The notes under the pieces were generated by a model. It made no database searches. It was not told the DNA's origin and worked only from the letters and a program-made list of their open reading frames with translations. This document shows, one piece after another, positions 1 to 9,525 of a DNA stretch of 21,479 nt (the first letter of the stretch is position 1; every line of letters starts with the position of its first letter). Made by a program: the position numbers and the translations under genes. The DNA comes from Aduncisulcus paluster (Eukaryota > Fornicata): NCBI GenBank assembly GCA_024181965.1, contig BQXS01012564.1, positions 1 through 21,479 of the forward strand. Reading direction: 5' to 3'.

Positions 1-1984
1 TGCATAAAACTGAGGAAGAAGCGACAAAATTAGATAGAGAAGCCCGTGATCGTGATGCGATAATGCTGAAGATGCAAGAGAATATAACAGATAAAGAGAA
101 AGAAGCCAAACGTTTAAAAGAGCAGGTCATGGCCCAAGAACGGGAAAAAGCTGAAGCCGAAGAGATTGTTAAGGAATCTGAGACCGTTATATTGTCTCTC
201 TTCCGTGATATTGAATCATATAAATCCCAATTCAATTCTCTTTTAAAAGCCATCGAAAATCGTAATTCCGACATAGATTCTGCGCTTAAATTAAAGAAAA
301 AGCTTGAAGGTGAGCTTATAGTCCTCACTCATAAACTAGAAAGGACCAGAAGTAATGTTCAGAAGGTTCAAGAAGAAAGGATGCAAATAACCGCCGAAAC
401 ACATGAACTTGAGCAAAATGCGATCCTTCTTGACTCTCAACTCAAACGTTTAATGGAAGAAAAAGAGAAAGTTGACGCTGCTATTGCTGAGACCCTTGAA
501 AGTACGAAGGCTGTTGAAGAACAGATAGTTGCTGATATAAGACATCTTTCGTCCACCCACAAGAAACTTGAACAGCTACAACGTGAAAATACCCTCATTG
601 AAAGCCAAAGGTTAAAGACGGAAGAAGAGATTGCCACCATTTCCTCTGAGAGTTCTTTCTTACACCGTGAAGCCTCTTCCTCGAGGCAAGACATTTCCAG
701 TGCTCGTAAGGACATCGATTCCATTGGTGCCTCTCTGATATCTGCCGAGAATGAGTTTGAAAAGGCCAAACTTGACAAGATCCGCTATGAAGGCAATATC
801 AGCACCTTGCTCAAGAGTCTTGAGATTGTCCAGAATCGATAAGCAAGAAGCTGTCGTGAAAGAGTATGAGGAGCGTATATCCAAACAGGATAGAACGATA
901 GAGAAGAGAGCTGGGGAGATTGATCGTCTCAACAAACAAGTTGCTGCCCTTCTTCAGAATAAGACAGAGGAGAAAGTTGATTGCAAGCATTAATTCTTCC
1001 ATCACCGATCTTGGTGATGAGATTGCCCGTAAAACGCGTGAGGATAGCCGTGAGCTTGAAGAGAAGAGGCTTGAAAGTGAGAGACTTGTGAGCTGTATCA
1101 AGGATAAAGAGAAAGAAAGAGATGATCTTGAAAAATCCCTGATTGATGAAGAGAAGAGAATCCAAGAATTTGAGCATGTCATTAGCATTACAAAGGAAAT
1201 GATGGAGGTTGCCGATCCAAAACATGGTCAGGCTGACATCAAGAAGATGCAAAAGGAAGTTCACATTATGGAGATGAAACTCCGTGAGATCAAGAAATAT
1301 CAAAAGGCACAATGGAAACAAATTGAACAAGGGATGGCGAAAAAGTTAGCTTCGGAGAAGAAACGTGATGCCATGGAAAAAAAGAAGAGAGACAAAGCTT
1401 TGAGTGACGAACTTGGTCAAATCAAACGTGGGGCCGTTGTTCCTCGTCCTGCACGAACCTACTCCTCCTCTTCCTCCTCTTCCTCCTCTCGCTCTTCCTT
1501 GGGCTCACGCTCTTCCTCGACTGCCCGAATGACTGTTGCTGAGACCAAGAAGGCCATTTCCAACTTCACTTCAGATATCCACAAAGCCAAGAAAACATTG
1601 TATTCCGAAGAGCAGAAGAAAGGAGATATTATTGATTCCTTGAAGGATATTGATGCGGAGATTGATGAATTGACTGAAATGAATGGGAAATTGAGATCTG
1701 ACGAAGAGAGACTAAGAGAAGAAACTGAGCGTAAGAAGCTTGTGAAGGAGTTAACAGGTCTATGGAGCACTGCTCTTGTGTGTATTGTGAACAAGCTTGA
1801 GAATTTAAAGAGGACTCGTGAAGAGAAGGAAGATGATGAGGAGGAAGATGAGGAGAAGGAAGATGAGGAATTGGTTGCAATTGTGAAGGATATCGACTCT
1901 GATGGAACAGAAATCATTAAGAAACTCTCAGGTATTGCTGAGTCTCTCCATACCAAGAACTTATCAGAACAATTAAGCAGATGA
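1..1984 (+). CDS. CCDC40/FAP172-like axonemal coiled-coil protein, 5' end outside window
   Basis: Almost the whole product is heptad-like, charged coiled coil. The frame is open from base 3, so the N-terminus lies outside the window. Middle and C-terminal features recall CCDC40/FAP172, which with CCDC39 forms the 96-nm ruler placing inner dynein arms and the nexin-dynein regulatory complex: an 'EIDRLNKQ' motif near 916-939, then 'KEVHIMEMKLREIKKYQ' followed by an 'EQGM' helix near 1255-1340. This is from memory of the family; CCDC39 or another ciliary coiled coil remains possible. A Ser tract lies at about 1460-1520 and a Glu/Asp/Lys tract at 1825-1880. The stop is TGA at 1982-1984. The reading moves +1 near 820-842 and again near 960-993, with coiled coil on both sides of each move, so it is one gene with indels, errors or tiny introns. 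Sure of coiled coil; moderately sure of family. Confidence 0.6.
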
Positions 1985-2490
1985 TCCTTGACTTTATTGT
2001 TATGAAGTAATTGTGATATTTGTGTGATTTGGAATAGTAAAACGCAGCCAATCTTCCTTCCACAATCGTTATCACGTGTTTATAATAAGAAGACGGGCAA
2101 TACCTGATCCTCAACTTCTTCATTACTTTACTCGGCCTGATCCTGAGAGATTTTACTTCTATCTTGATAAAATGAGTTTGGTTTATGACACGGGAAAGAT
2201 TATTGTGATAAAAAGTCATGTATGTTGGGTGGGTGGGTGGGCAAGACATACATGATATCATGATAATATACATAACTACAGACGATGATATACTACTTTA
2301 GCCGAAATTGGAACCGTTTCTTTCTCTTTCTTTCTTGTACTCCATGCGGCCATCGATCATCACTCCACGTTGAAGAAGGAGGATGTCATCACGGATCTTT
2401 CGGAGAACCATTTGAGTGCAGTGGTTTGAATCTCTTACTGATGAGAGTTCCCATATCCAGTGAAGTTTTACCCGCTCTTTTCTTGGGATG
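1985..2490. other. Mostly non-coding stretch after the CCDC40-like gene
   Basis: Apart from the G-quadruplex motif I see no convincing gene in this stretch. A minus-strand reading at about 2389-2490 (basic, with a 'HPKKRAGKTS' stretch) continues in frame past the stop of the neighbouring ORF and may be its degraded tail. No clear AATAAA signal follows the CCDC40-like stop. Confidence 0.4.
2227..2241 (+). other. Four-tract G-quadruplex motif
   Basis: GGGTGGGTGGGTGGG: four GGG tracts separated by single T residues, the arrangement known to form very stable parallel quadruplexes. It lies about 240 bases after the stop of the CCDC40-like gene, in otherwise AT-rich non-coding DNA. It could mark the 3' untranslated region or a replication or transcription pause site; the role is inference. 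Confidence 0.8.
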
Positions 2491-2787
2491 TTAATCAAAC
2501 AAGTCTTTACGGACCAAAACACTCTTTTTGTTCTTTCGAACCACAGATACTCCATCGAGATATAGCTGGATTCCCACACACCAAACCTTTTCGATTTCAG
2601 GAGTTTTCTTGGTAATTAAACTCTTCCACTTTAGCTGACTTTCCTCCCTTTCAGAACCAATTCTACCGTTTCTCGTAACAATGTCGTTCACTTTGTGGTA
2701 TCCTTGCAGGTTCTCAGAGGATCTATTTATAGAACCGACTATGATGTGTTCGTTTATTAATAAATTGTACGTAAGCTTTATCGCATT
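2491..2787 (-). CDS. Unidentified basic ORF without ATG
   Basis: Ninety-nine codons are open on the minus strand between two stops and no ATG is present, so it is an exon, a fragment or a remnant. The product is basic and hydrophilic with an orderly look: 'ENLQGYHKVNDIVTRNGRIG', then 'VWCVGIQLYLDGVSVV' and a Lys/Arg-rich end. The same frame stays protein-like for about 33 codons after the TAA at 2491-2493. I do not recognise a family. Confidence 0.3.
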   Translation of the reverse strand, partial: NAIKLTYNLLINEHIIVGSINRSSENLQGYHKVNDIVTRNGRIGSEREESQLKWKSLITKKTPEIEKVWCVGIQLYLDGVSVVRKNKKSVLVRKDLFD

Positions 2788-2885
2788 CTACCATAACTTC
2801 CTCGCATTCCTAGAGCTTTGGTAAATCTTCCATGTACCTCGCATAATGAACGAACATTTGACAGAAGATATATCTGAAAAAAGTT

Positions 2886-3152
2886 TCATTTTTTGCTTGA
2901 TTCGTGGATCTTCTTCTGTGTAACTATGTGAGCTGAATCTCCTCTTTGAACTCTGAGACTCATCCAGTTCATCAACAATTTGATGAGTTTGTTCTCTTCG
3001 CTTTCTTTTCTTCTCTTCCTCCTCTCTCTCATTCTCTCTCTCATTTCACGGACTTCTTCTCTTGATACTTGTTCCATTAAATCTTCGAGTTCACTAATAC
3101 ATTTCACTCGGGCTTCTTTTTCTGCGCAATCGGTCATCTTTGAAACAAACAT
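2886..3152 (-). CDS. Small charged helical ORF, unidentified
   Basis: ATG at 3150-3152 gives 88 residues ending in TGA. The N-terminal third carries two Cys (TDCAEKEARVKC). A strongly charged helix follows, with 'REMRERMRERRKRRKESEEN' predicted as a coiled coil, and the C-terminus is basic. No family is recognised. It lies between two other minus-strand ORFs and may be part of a larger broken gene. Confidence 0.3.
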   Translation of the reverse strand: MFVSKMTDCAEKEARVKCISELEDLMEQVSREEVREMRERMRERRKRRKESEENKLIKLLMNWMSLRVQRGDSAHIVTQKKIHESSKK

Positions 3153-3190
3153 TCTCTGATGCACGTGTAAATCTTGAAAAAATATTAGAA

Positions 3191-3364
3191 ATGGTAATGA
3201 AAGGTAAAAAAAGAAAGAAAGGGTTTAGACAAAAACAAAATGATATCACTGGCACATGGGTGAACTTCAAACGGAGAAACTATCTTGTTAATTTGACTCA
3301 ATTTCCTGATTTCCTTCTTGGCACTGAGGGTGAGGCCGATTTCAAGAAATTGGAGCATATATGA
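3191..3364 (+). CDS. Short ORF of doubtful coding status
   Basis: ATG at 3191 gives 57 residues with a Lys-rich start and 'NDITGTWVNFKRRNYLVNL' in the middle. It overlaps, on the other strand, the C-terminal segment of the 3185-6016 gene, and only one of the two can be real. I favour the minus-strand reading because it joins a longer gene and carries a Cys/His motif. Confidence 0.15.
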   Translation: MVMKGKKRKKGFRQKQNDITGTWVNFKRRNYLVNLTQFPDFLLGTEGEADFKKLEHI

Positions 3365-5617
3365 TCCAATCCGAAGAACTTCAAGATGCATGTAGTCATG
3401 TGGCATGTGATACTGGACTATACTATACTGCGGATGAAAAAACAGAGCAGAATCCATCAAGACACAATGATAATCCGAGGATGGCCGATGAGGTGAACCA
3501 GATCCATTCTCAAAAAGCCGGAGTCCACTCGCTTCACAGATTTGGCATCGTGATGAATACGTAGGAGAAGAGAAGGGGGCATCACGTCTGTTCCATCAGG
3601 TAGAGTCCGGATCCTTGATTCAATTCTTGATTGCTCCCACTTGACGATATCACGACGGGTTGGTATGTGATGTGTTAAATGAGAGTTTATCCCGAGAGAT
3701 TGAGCGAGAGAGGCCAACTCCTCGATGAAGGAGCCAGTTACTCTCCCCTCTCGAACTCCTTTGGCAATGAATATTTCAAGGGAAGATAGTTTGTGAGGGG
3801 AGGGCGAGTGGTTGTGTGATGTCGAAGGTTCAGCAAAGATCTTGAGTGCTTTTGAAGAAAGAGTGATTATGGTGGGTGGCCTGGGAGGAGCTTGGGAGAG
3901 GGACATTGCCGATGGTGTGGAGGGGGAGGGGGTAGGGGGAGTGTAATGATCATGCGTCTCTAAATGTCCGTTCGGCGTTTTCAACCTGGCATAGTGAGGG
4001 GAATGTCCCTAGTTTCAGCACAGGGTAGAGCAGAAGAACACCGGAGTATTCGGCAGCTTGGAAATGATTGTGTAACGTGGTTGTGACAAAAACCACCTTG
4101 TCTTGACAACTAATCGGGTCATCTATTTTGACTCCTTGCTGCAGACCAGTAATATCCTCAATGATCCCATATAACAGAAGATCTGTTGGATCTGTGCATG
4201 TGTAGCTGGGCTTGCCCTTTGAATAAGCTTCGATGTCGTTTCACTTGGTTTTAGACTCTGATCCTCATCTTTTAGTTCAAGTATCCTGGTCCTGTTAGGA
4301 GATGGCTTGAAGATGAGCTGGATACATTCATCAGTTTCCTTGACACTCACCAACCCACCTCCAAGCCACTCCCACTCCCCTTCCTCTACTTCTCCTTCGA
4401 CGTCCCATCTCAACCTCCTGTAACCTTCTTCCTTCTCTTCTCCATCTCCTTTAAATATATAAACCACACCTCTCTTCCACTCCCCATCATCCCCTACCAA
4501 CCCCACCTCCACGCTCAATTCTTCAATCTCTCCTTCTTCTTCTTCTTCTCCTCTCAGCTTCTTAAGCACTTTTCCGGTTCCGGGGCTTGGGCTCACACTC
4601 TTTCTTCTCTTTCCTTTCTTCTTCTTCATCTTTTTTTCCTCTACCTTCTCTTTCTCTTCCTCTTCCTTCTCTTTCTCTTCCTCTTCCTCTTCCTTCTCTT
4701 TCTCTTCCTCTTCCTCACGCTCTACATGTTCAACTTCCTTCTCTTCCTTCTCTTCCTTCTTCTTCATCTCTTCTCTCATCTTCTCCATCTCTTCCTCCAT
4801 CTTCTTCATCTTCTTCTCTTTCTTCTTCATCTTCCTCTTCAACGTCTCTATCCTCCTCTTAGCAGAGGAGATGCTTGCTAAGGCGACCGTTCTTTGTTTT
4901 CTCTTAAATTATAACCCTCAGCAGAAATAACTGCTTTCAACCCTTCAAACCGAGCCGACTATACTCTTTCTTTAACATTTCATCTGTTGGAGCTCTTCGT
5001 TTTCCATCTTCAGCAAAGATCAAATCGTCTGAAGTTATGGCTCTCCTAATTGTTGCGAACGCTTTTTGAGATAGATTGCGCGTAACAACGAGAGAAAGAA
5101 GACACTGTCCGAGAGCAGAAAGACGCAGAGATTGGGATTCTGGAAGGGATGAGGAAGGCACAATCGTCGGAGAAAAATCGCAATTGATGATTGTTGGTGA
5201 TGATTCGCGATCTTGGTCAAAAGTCCCTGGAGTGTGGTCACGGTCACCAGTCTCAGTATAGGCTAGAGATTATAGGAGATGAAACTGTAGGAGAAGGAAT
5301 AAAGCCACTAGATGCTGGCATATAACGGCATGTAATTGGGCAGAATTCTCCCATATAAAAAAAAGGATGGGATCTACGAACGGATCGACGGGCAATTGAG
5401 GGAGCATTAGGAACAATTAGTGCTTTAATGTTGGCTATAGGCAAGGAATACGGATTCATTAGTAGCAATTTATCATCATCGCTGATTATTCTTTCTGACT
5501 GTATTATCGCTGAGGGATTTCTCACTCTCTTCCTTCTTCCTCTTCTTCTTCCACCGATTTTTCAGCCTGTTCTTCCTCCGATATGTCAGCCTCATAAGGA
5601 ACAAAGGTAGTGCCCTT

Positions 5618-5731
5618 ACAGATACAACAAACCATCTTTCTTCCAACTCGGCTACACTGAGGACATACCGGAGACAGCCCACATGTCTGGCAAGAGAACA
5701 GTGAGTCGCTTTCGATACAGCAAATATCGCA
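5618..5731 (-). other. Four-pair CxxC zinc-type module
   Basis: Thirty-eight codons hold four CxxC pairs with spacing C-x2-C-x9-C-x2-C-x5-C-x2-C-x8-C-x2-C, enough ligands for two zinc ions. The frame around it is open from 5866 to the TGA at 5522-5524 and ends in a run of Glu. The spacing resembles cross-brace or ribbon zinc domains without matching one I can name. Confidence 0.6.
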
Positions 5732-6016
5732 AGAGCGAGAAGAGAGAGTTAGCTCCGGAATGTCCGCTATTATCCTATCACCCCAGCGAATAATCCCTTC
5801 TGGGGAACCAAAACTTTCACAGAGGAGCTTCCCAAGGCCTTTGGGAGTGACATGGGAGACATACTCCTATCTCCCGACGATCCCCATCTCTTTCCTATGC
5901 TTGTTGGTCCATCGCAAGTTCAATTACTTTGCGTACTTAGCGAGGGTTAATCCCCATTTTGCCCCTTTCTTTCTTGGGATCCCTTTAAGGTTCTTTAATG
6001 TCCGATAAACAAACAT

Positions 6017-6133
6017 GAATATGAAATAATGATCGTGTACACTTAATTCAATGGTATTTACACCATGAATGATGGTGTTAATGATACACAATTTTTCCGA
6101 TTTCGCTATTGCTCCTATATCATCATCCGAACA
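6017..6133. other. Non-coding gap with a short hairpin
   Basis: This AT-rich gap lies between two minus-strand genes. ACACCAT and ATGGTGT flank GAATG at about 6058-6077 and could form a 7-base-pair hairpin just after the 6134-6460 gene. Any 3'-end role is a guess. Confidence 0.3.
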
Positions 6134-6460
6134 TCATCCACTCCTTACTCTCTCCTCTACTTCATCAATAAGGGACATATCTTCGCTAAGCCTTGAATAT
6201 TGATGAACCTTCTGTCGGCTTTTTACCCAAGATTGGGTTTCGTTGTTGGGGGAGATTGCTTGATCCAACGGAATCTCACCAAGTGCCCCAAAGACGGCAT
6301 AATATCCACACATACATCCAGCTCCACTCACAGATAAAGCTGAAGCCGGTTTGAGGATGTTTTGCAGTTTCGAACCATCCGATGAAAACTTTGAAAGTTT
6401 AAAGATTTTGTGAGGGTAATCACTTGGATTCCCTTTAGGTTTGGGAAATGTTTTTTCCAT
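6134..6460 (-). CDS. Unidentified 108-residue protein
   Basis: ATG at 6458-6460 and TGA at 6134-6136 frame an uninterrupted product. The start is basic and Pro/Lys-rich, followed by a Gly/Ala/Cys-rich, mildly hydrophobic core ('SGAGCMCGYYAVFGALGEI') and an acidic C-terminal helix. Its start overlaps the end of the Tc1/mariner fragment by about 26 bases, so it could be a gene tail that the transposon insertion cut off rather than a complete gene. No family is recognised. Confidence 0.4.
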   Translation of the reverse strand: MEKTFPKPKGNPSDYPHKIFKLSKFSSDGSKLQNILKPASALSVSGAGCMCGYYAVFGALGEIPLDQAISPNNETQSWVKSRQKVHQYSRLSEDMSLIDEVEERVRSG

Positions 6461-6722
6461 AAATTTTCAAATTAATCTCAATAACGGCTGTGTGATGAAT
6501 TCTAGCATTATCTAACACGAAAATATCATGTCTATCTGGCCCTATTAATCCACTTGCTTTCATCACTTGCAGACACTGAATGAGCTCGACCCTAGCTACC
6601 CCTCCCTCAATACAATCGTGATGGATGAATCCATCTAGCCCCAAGAATGCAAAAAAATTAAATCGTTTTGATCTCAAGGATTGATTGTGGAAAATTATCG
6701 TTCTAGTGCCTTTAACAAGCTC
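6435..6722 (-). mobile_element. Tc1/mariner-IS630 transposase fragment (catalytic middle)
   Basis: The reading resembles the middle of a DDE transposase: a strand-like 'FNFFAFLGLDGFIHHDCIEG', then 'FVLDNARIHHT', the usual context of the second catalytic Asp. The part with the last catalytic residue (the NPIE-type block) is absent: the frame ends about 20 residues after the second Asp. The fragment begins ('ELVKGTRT') where the 13430-14119 fragment stops ('GELVTRTT'), so the two carry complementary halves of one family. No terminal inverted repeats were found. It sits between two minus-strand genes. Confidence 0.75.
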
Positions 6723-6783
6723 TTAGAACTAAGATGCATACATCATCTTGGATGGCATATGAATCAGCTGGTAGATCTACCCT

Positions 6784-8839
6784 CTATTTCAAAAACAGAA
6801 CGATCGCAAAGTCTGGCCACATGTGTCGGTATGGTGAGATGCTAATTCCCTTCCCATTAAAGAGATTGACCCTGTCTCCCACTCTGTCTCCCACCGGGTG
6901 CGATCTTTTTTTTTTACCTGCTTGTACAAGGTGAAGGCTCAGGTCCGAAGCATCATAGATGTGACAGGGAGTTTTACCGCCATGTGGAGTCCCACTGAAT
7001 GCAGCTCTTTGAGGGGAGTGGGCGATAAGGTTCTGTAACCCCCCGAAGATAATACAATCTTCACAGAACATTCCACTCTCAAGAATGGTGGTTTCGTGAC
7101 AAATAATGTCAGCGCAAATCTTTCTGCTGTTAAGGATCCTCAGCTCATCAATCATTGCAACTTCATGAACTGAGGAATCGATCAGGAGGGCATCACGGAA
7201 TATTTCACACCCAAGATGAGACATCGTGCCAATCATTCTGGTTAAGACACTGATTGGATGCTCAAGGGAGGATTTATCGACAAGTTGGATCAGCTCCTGG
7301 TGTTCATCGGATGGCTCTGATGTCAGATGGATAATCAGGGATAAAAACAGATCCAATCGCAACATCGCCATAATCGTATCCAAACCCATAGTCCTCGTAA
7401 CCTTCTGGTATATTTCCTCCTGAAGGTGGTGTTGAAGAGTCAACACAAGAGCTTTTGTCACAGAGAATTCCAGCTGCAGATGGAATAAGGGCACCACATT
7501 GTCCCTTTTGAGAGTGACTAGCTCTAACAACTTCATTATAATCGGAATAAATTTCCAGGACAGTCGCCTGAGATAGTGTCTCAGCGGTATCGGTATCGCA
7601 AAAAATCATCACTTGTTCAGAAACCAATAGAAATCCCACATGTTCAACTCGGGGAGATGTAGACGTATGGGCACAGATCACACGGATACGGGGGTCATCC
7701 TCAAAATTCGAGCACGAACAGCACAGAGCGTTAACATTCCAAAGTTCAGAATGCTTGTATGACTGTCGCTGACCCAAACCTATTCGGCAGTGGAAGCATC
7801 GCAAGAATATCTTGGCCCTTTCAAGGGAATCACGTCCATGAACTTCGATTTGTCGAGTGAGAGAAGTTCTAACAAGGCGATTAGCGCTATCTAGCATAAA
7901 TATTTGAATAATCATAGACAAAAATACGATTTCCTGCTATATCCAGTTCTATGACATAAATACACACAAATATTGACGTAAAGTGAATCTCAGCATAGGG
8001 AGGATTATTTATCACCCAGTTTTTATATGGAAATTCTGATGGTTTGAACGAATATGAGATGGTTACATTTTTGTAAGAAACATGAAAGTGCTCTCCGCTC
8101 CATGCTTGAAGAATGTACCGCCAGTTTCGCCACGAGAGCGATTGTCTGTTCCATGCTACCCTACTACATTCCTAGTAGATGGAGAATAATTGTTCAGGAA
8201 CAGTCTATTCTTCTCACACCATTTCGTGACTTGATGCCTGAGACCATGGTAGAGTTCGCCAGTAACATCATCCTGGTTCCAAAGATCACATGAAGTCCAA
8301 TGCTCTTTGAGACTCAAGAGATATTCCCAGATCGGGGCGTATCGGATACAGCCAAGAGAATATCGAGCACTTATAGCCTCCTTGAGCTTTCTGAAGCTGT
8401 ATGGCGAAGGGAAGTAGTGATGAGAGAGTCCATCCCGTCTTGCGGCATCCTGGATCAGTGCCAACATTGTGACCGGAAGCATTCCAGTGCTCACTAAGTA
8501 GAGCAAACACCGGGAGAGATTGGATGTGTGGGGGATGGTGATCTGGGGAGGAGAATCTACAGCACTGATCTCAGAAAAGAAATAGCGAGTAGATTTCTCC
8601 ATCTCCTTTCTGCACTTTTCCCTTTCTTTCTCCTTTCGAGCTGCACCGTCAACTCCCCAGGGTAGCCTCACTCTTATATCCCAGGGATCCGATTCTTCTG
8701 GCCAAGTTGACTCTCGCTCTGGCCCACTGTTGCCTTCCGGTGCCGAAGAATCTTCATTTGAAGACCTTGAATAAACAATTACAACTTTATTGTTTTGCTT
8801 CAGTAAATTGGAACGAGCACTCGGGTGCATGTGCGCCAA
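6784..8839 (-). pseudogene. Long unidentified Cys- and Trp-containing gene in several frames
   Basis: Protein-like minus-strand frames run one after another. 8839-8156 has an acidic Ser/Glu/Pro start, a basic helix and a globular part ending near 'NNYSPSTRNVV'. About 8155-7895 is Trp-rich ('WNRQSLSWRNWRYILQAW'), then hydrophobic. 7890-7304 is Cys-rich ('CFHCRIG', 'LCCSC', 'ILCDKSSC') and Tyr/Gly-rich at its end. 7340-6784 has more Cys pairs ('GMFCEDC') and a basic end. The frame changes are one base each: -1 near 8156, uncertain near 7900, +1 near 7320. The final frame stays protein-like for about 23 codons after the TAG at 6784, up to the transposon fragment. The first frame also joins the 8787-9344 ORF by a +1 step, so the zinc module could be its N-terminus. 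No family is recognised. Confidence 0.4.
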
Positions 8840-9344
8840 CCTTTAAAATCTTAATTGGATTAGTCGCAACATAAGCAGGGCGGTCTTGACCCATATTCAG
8901 AATGTGATTCCTACATGCATCGCATCTAACCATAATTCGAATCTTACATTCCCTTCTTAAATGGAAAAATGAGATTTTGCACTCACCCAACACATGTTCC
9001 AGCAGCATTTTCACGGCGGGTATGTCCTCCCCGCATATCGCAGTGAACATGGTACGGTCAAGATACTTGACCTCATCGAGCTTCTCAATTTCGGATTCTA
9101 CAACTGGAACGCCATATAGCTCGACTTTTCCCTGAGAGGACTCCAGTTCAATGGGTTTTGAGTGAACGTAGACACTAAACCCCTTGCTAGTCTTTCTAGG
9201 CGTATACACCGCAAGTGATTTAGGAGGAGCAGTCATTTTGACGGAAAGATGAACCCATCTCTTATTCGTACTTAAATTACACATCACAAAATAAAACATG
9301 GCACTCGATGCAAGTTGACACTTAAACCTCTCTAGTTTATCCAT
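8787..9344 (-). CDS. C2HC zinc-type module protein, copy 1
   Basis: The frame is open from ATG 9342-9344, with a more natural start at the ATG at 9234-9236 ('MTAPPKSLAVYTPRK'). The C-terminal half holds 'VKMLLEHVLGEC' and then C-x2-C-x27-H-x3-C ('CDACRNH' to 'GAHAPEC'), with a basic 'RRECKIRIMVRC' strand before the first pair. The layout (Cys, basic strand, CxxC, long spacer, Gly-x-His) recalls FLYWCH or WRKY-GCM1 DNA-binding fingers, often found in or domesticated from transposases, but this is a resemblance only. A close copy lies next to it at 9526-9816. Its end overlaps the start of the 6784-8839 gene. Confidence 0.5.
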   Translation of the reverse strand: MDKLERFKCQLASSAMFYFVMCNLSTNKRWVHLSVKMTAPPKSLAVYTPRKTSKGFSVYVHSKPIELESSQGKVELYGVPVVESEIEKLDEVKYLDRTMFTAICGEDIPAVKMLLEHVLGECKISFFHLRRECKIRIMVRCDACRNHILNMGQDRPAYVATNPIKILKVGAHAPECSFQFTEAKQ

Positions 9345-9525
9345 TTTCTATTTTATTTTCTACCGGAAATTTTAAAATTCGCTGAGGCGACTAAAATGTT
9401 TCCAGCACCTCGTATAAAGAAAATTTACACATATGATCCGGGTGATAAATTATTGTTAAGACCTTTAACAAATCTAACTACCAATATTTAACAATAATGA
9501 AAATACATTTATTTTAAATGCAGCT
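9345..9525. other. AT-rich spacer between the two zinc-module ORFs
   Basis: No gene is visible. It probably holds the promoter of copy 1 and the 3' end of copy 2. The sequence is poly-T/A-rich. Confidence 0.4.

Larger units (their letters stand above)
3185..6016 (-). pseudogene. Long unidentified gene: Cys-rich module, Glu/Lys coiled coil, C-terminal Cys/His segment
   Basis: Successive minus-strand frames read as one protein of roughly 900 residues. In order: ATG at 6014-6016 and a basic start; a Cys-rich module (5618-5731); an acidic tail; a Ser/Pro linker; 'EGLKAVISAEGYNLRENKER' near 4880-4955; a Glu/Lys coiled coil (about 4610-4860); an acidic globular part rich in Trp/Gly (4300-4560); 'DPTDLLLYGIIEDITGL' near 4150-4200; a Pro/Ser linker (3860-3980); a helical part; and 'CQIC' with His/Cys followed by a hydrophobic end (3185-3597). 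Breaks: single-base frame changes near 5522 (-1), 5253 (+1), 4945 (-1), 4895 (-1), 4245 (-1), 4015 (+1) and 3590 (-1), plus two in-frame stops near 5867 and 5925. Zinc module plus coiled coil recalls TRIM-type layouts, but no RING or B-box match is clear. It may be a decayed gene, an indel-rich assembly, or two adjacent genes. Confidence 0.45.

Noticed and set aside
4560-4870. Long CT-rich tract on the plus strand, with an open plus-strand frame of Ser/Leu/Pro.
   Set aside because: It is the complement of the Glu/Lys coiled coil on the minus strand, which fits the neighbouring segments.
820-5000. Tiny introns of 13-17 bases (GT...AG segments that restore frame at several junctions).
   Set aside because: About one such segment is expected by chance per junction of this size, lengths vary, and no common internal motif is present.
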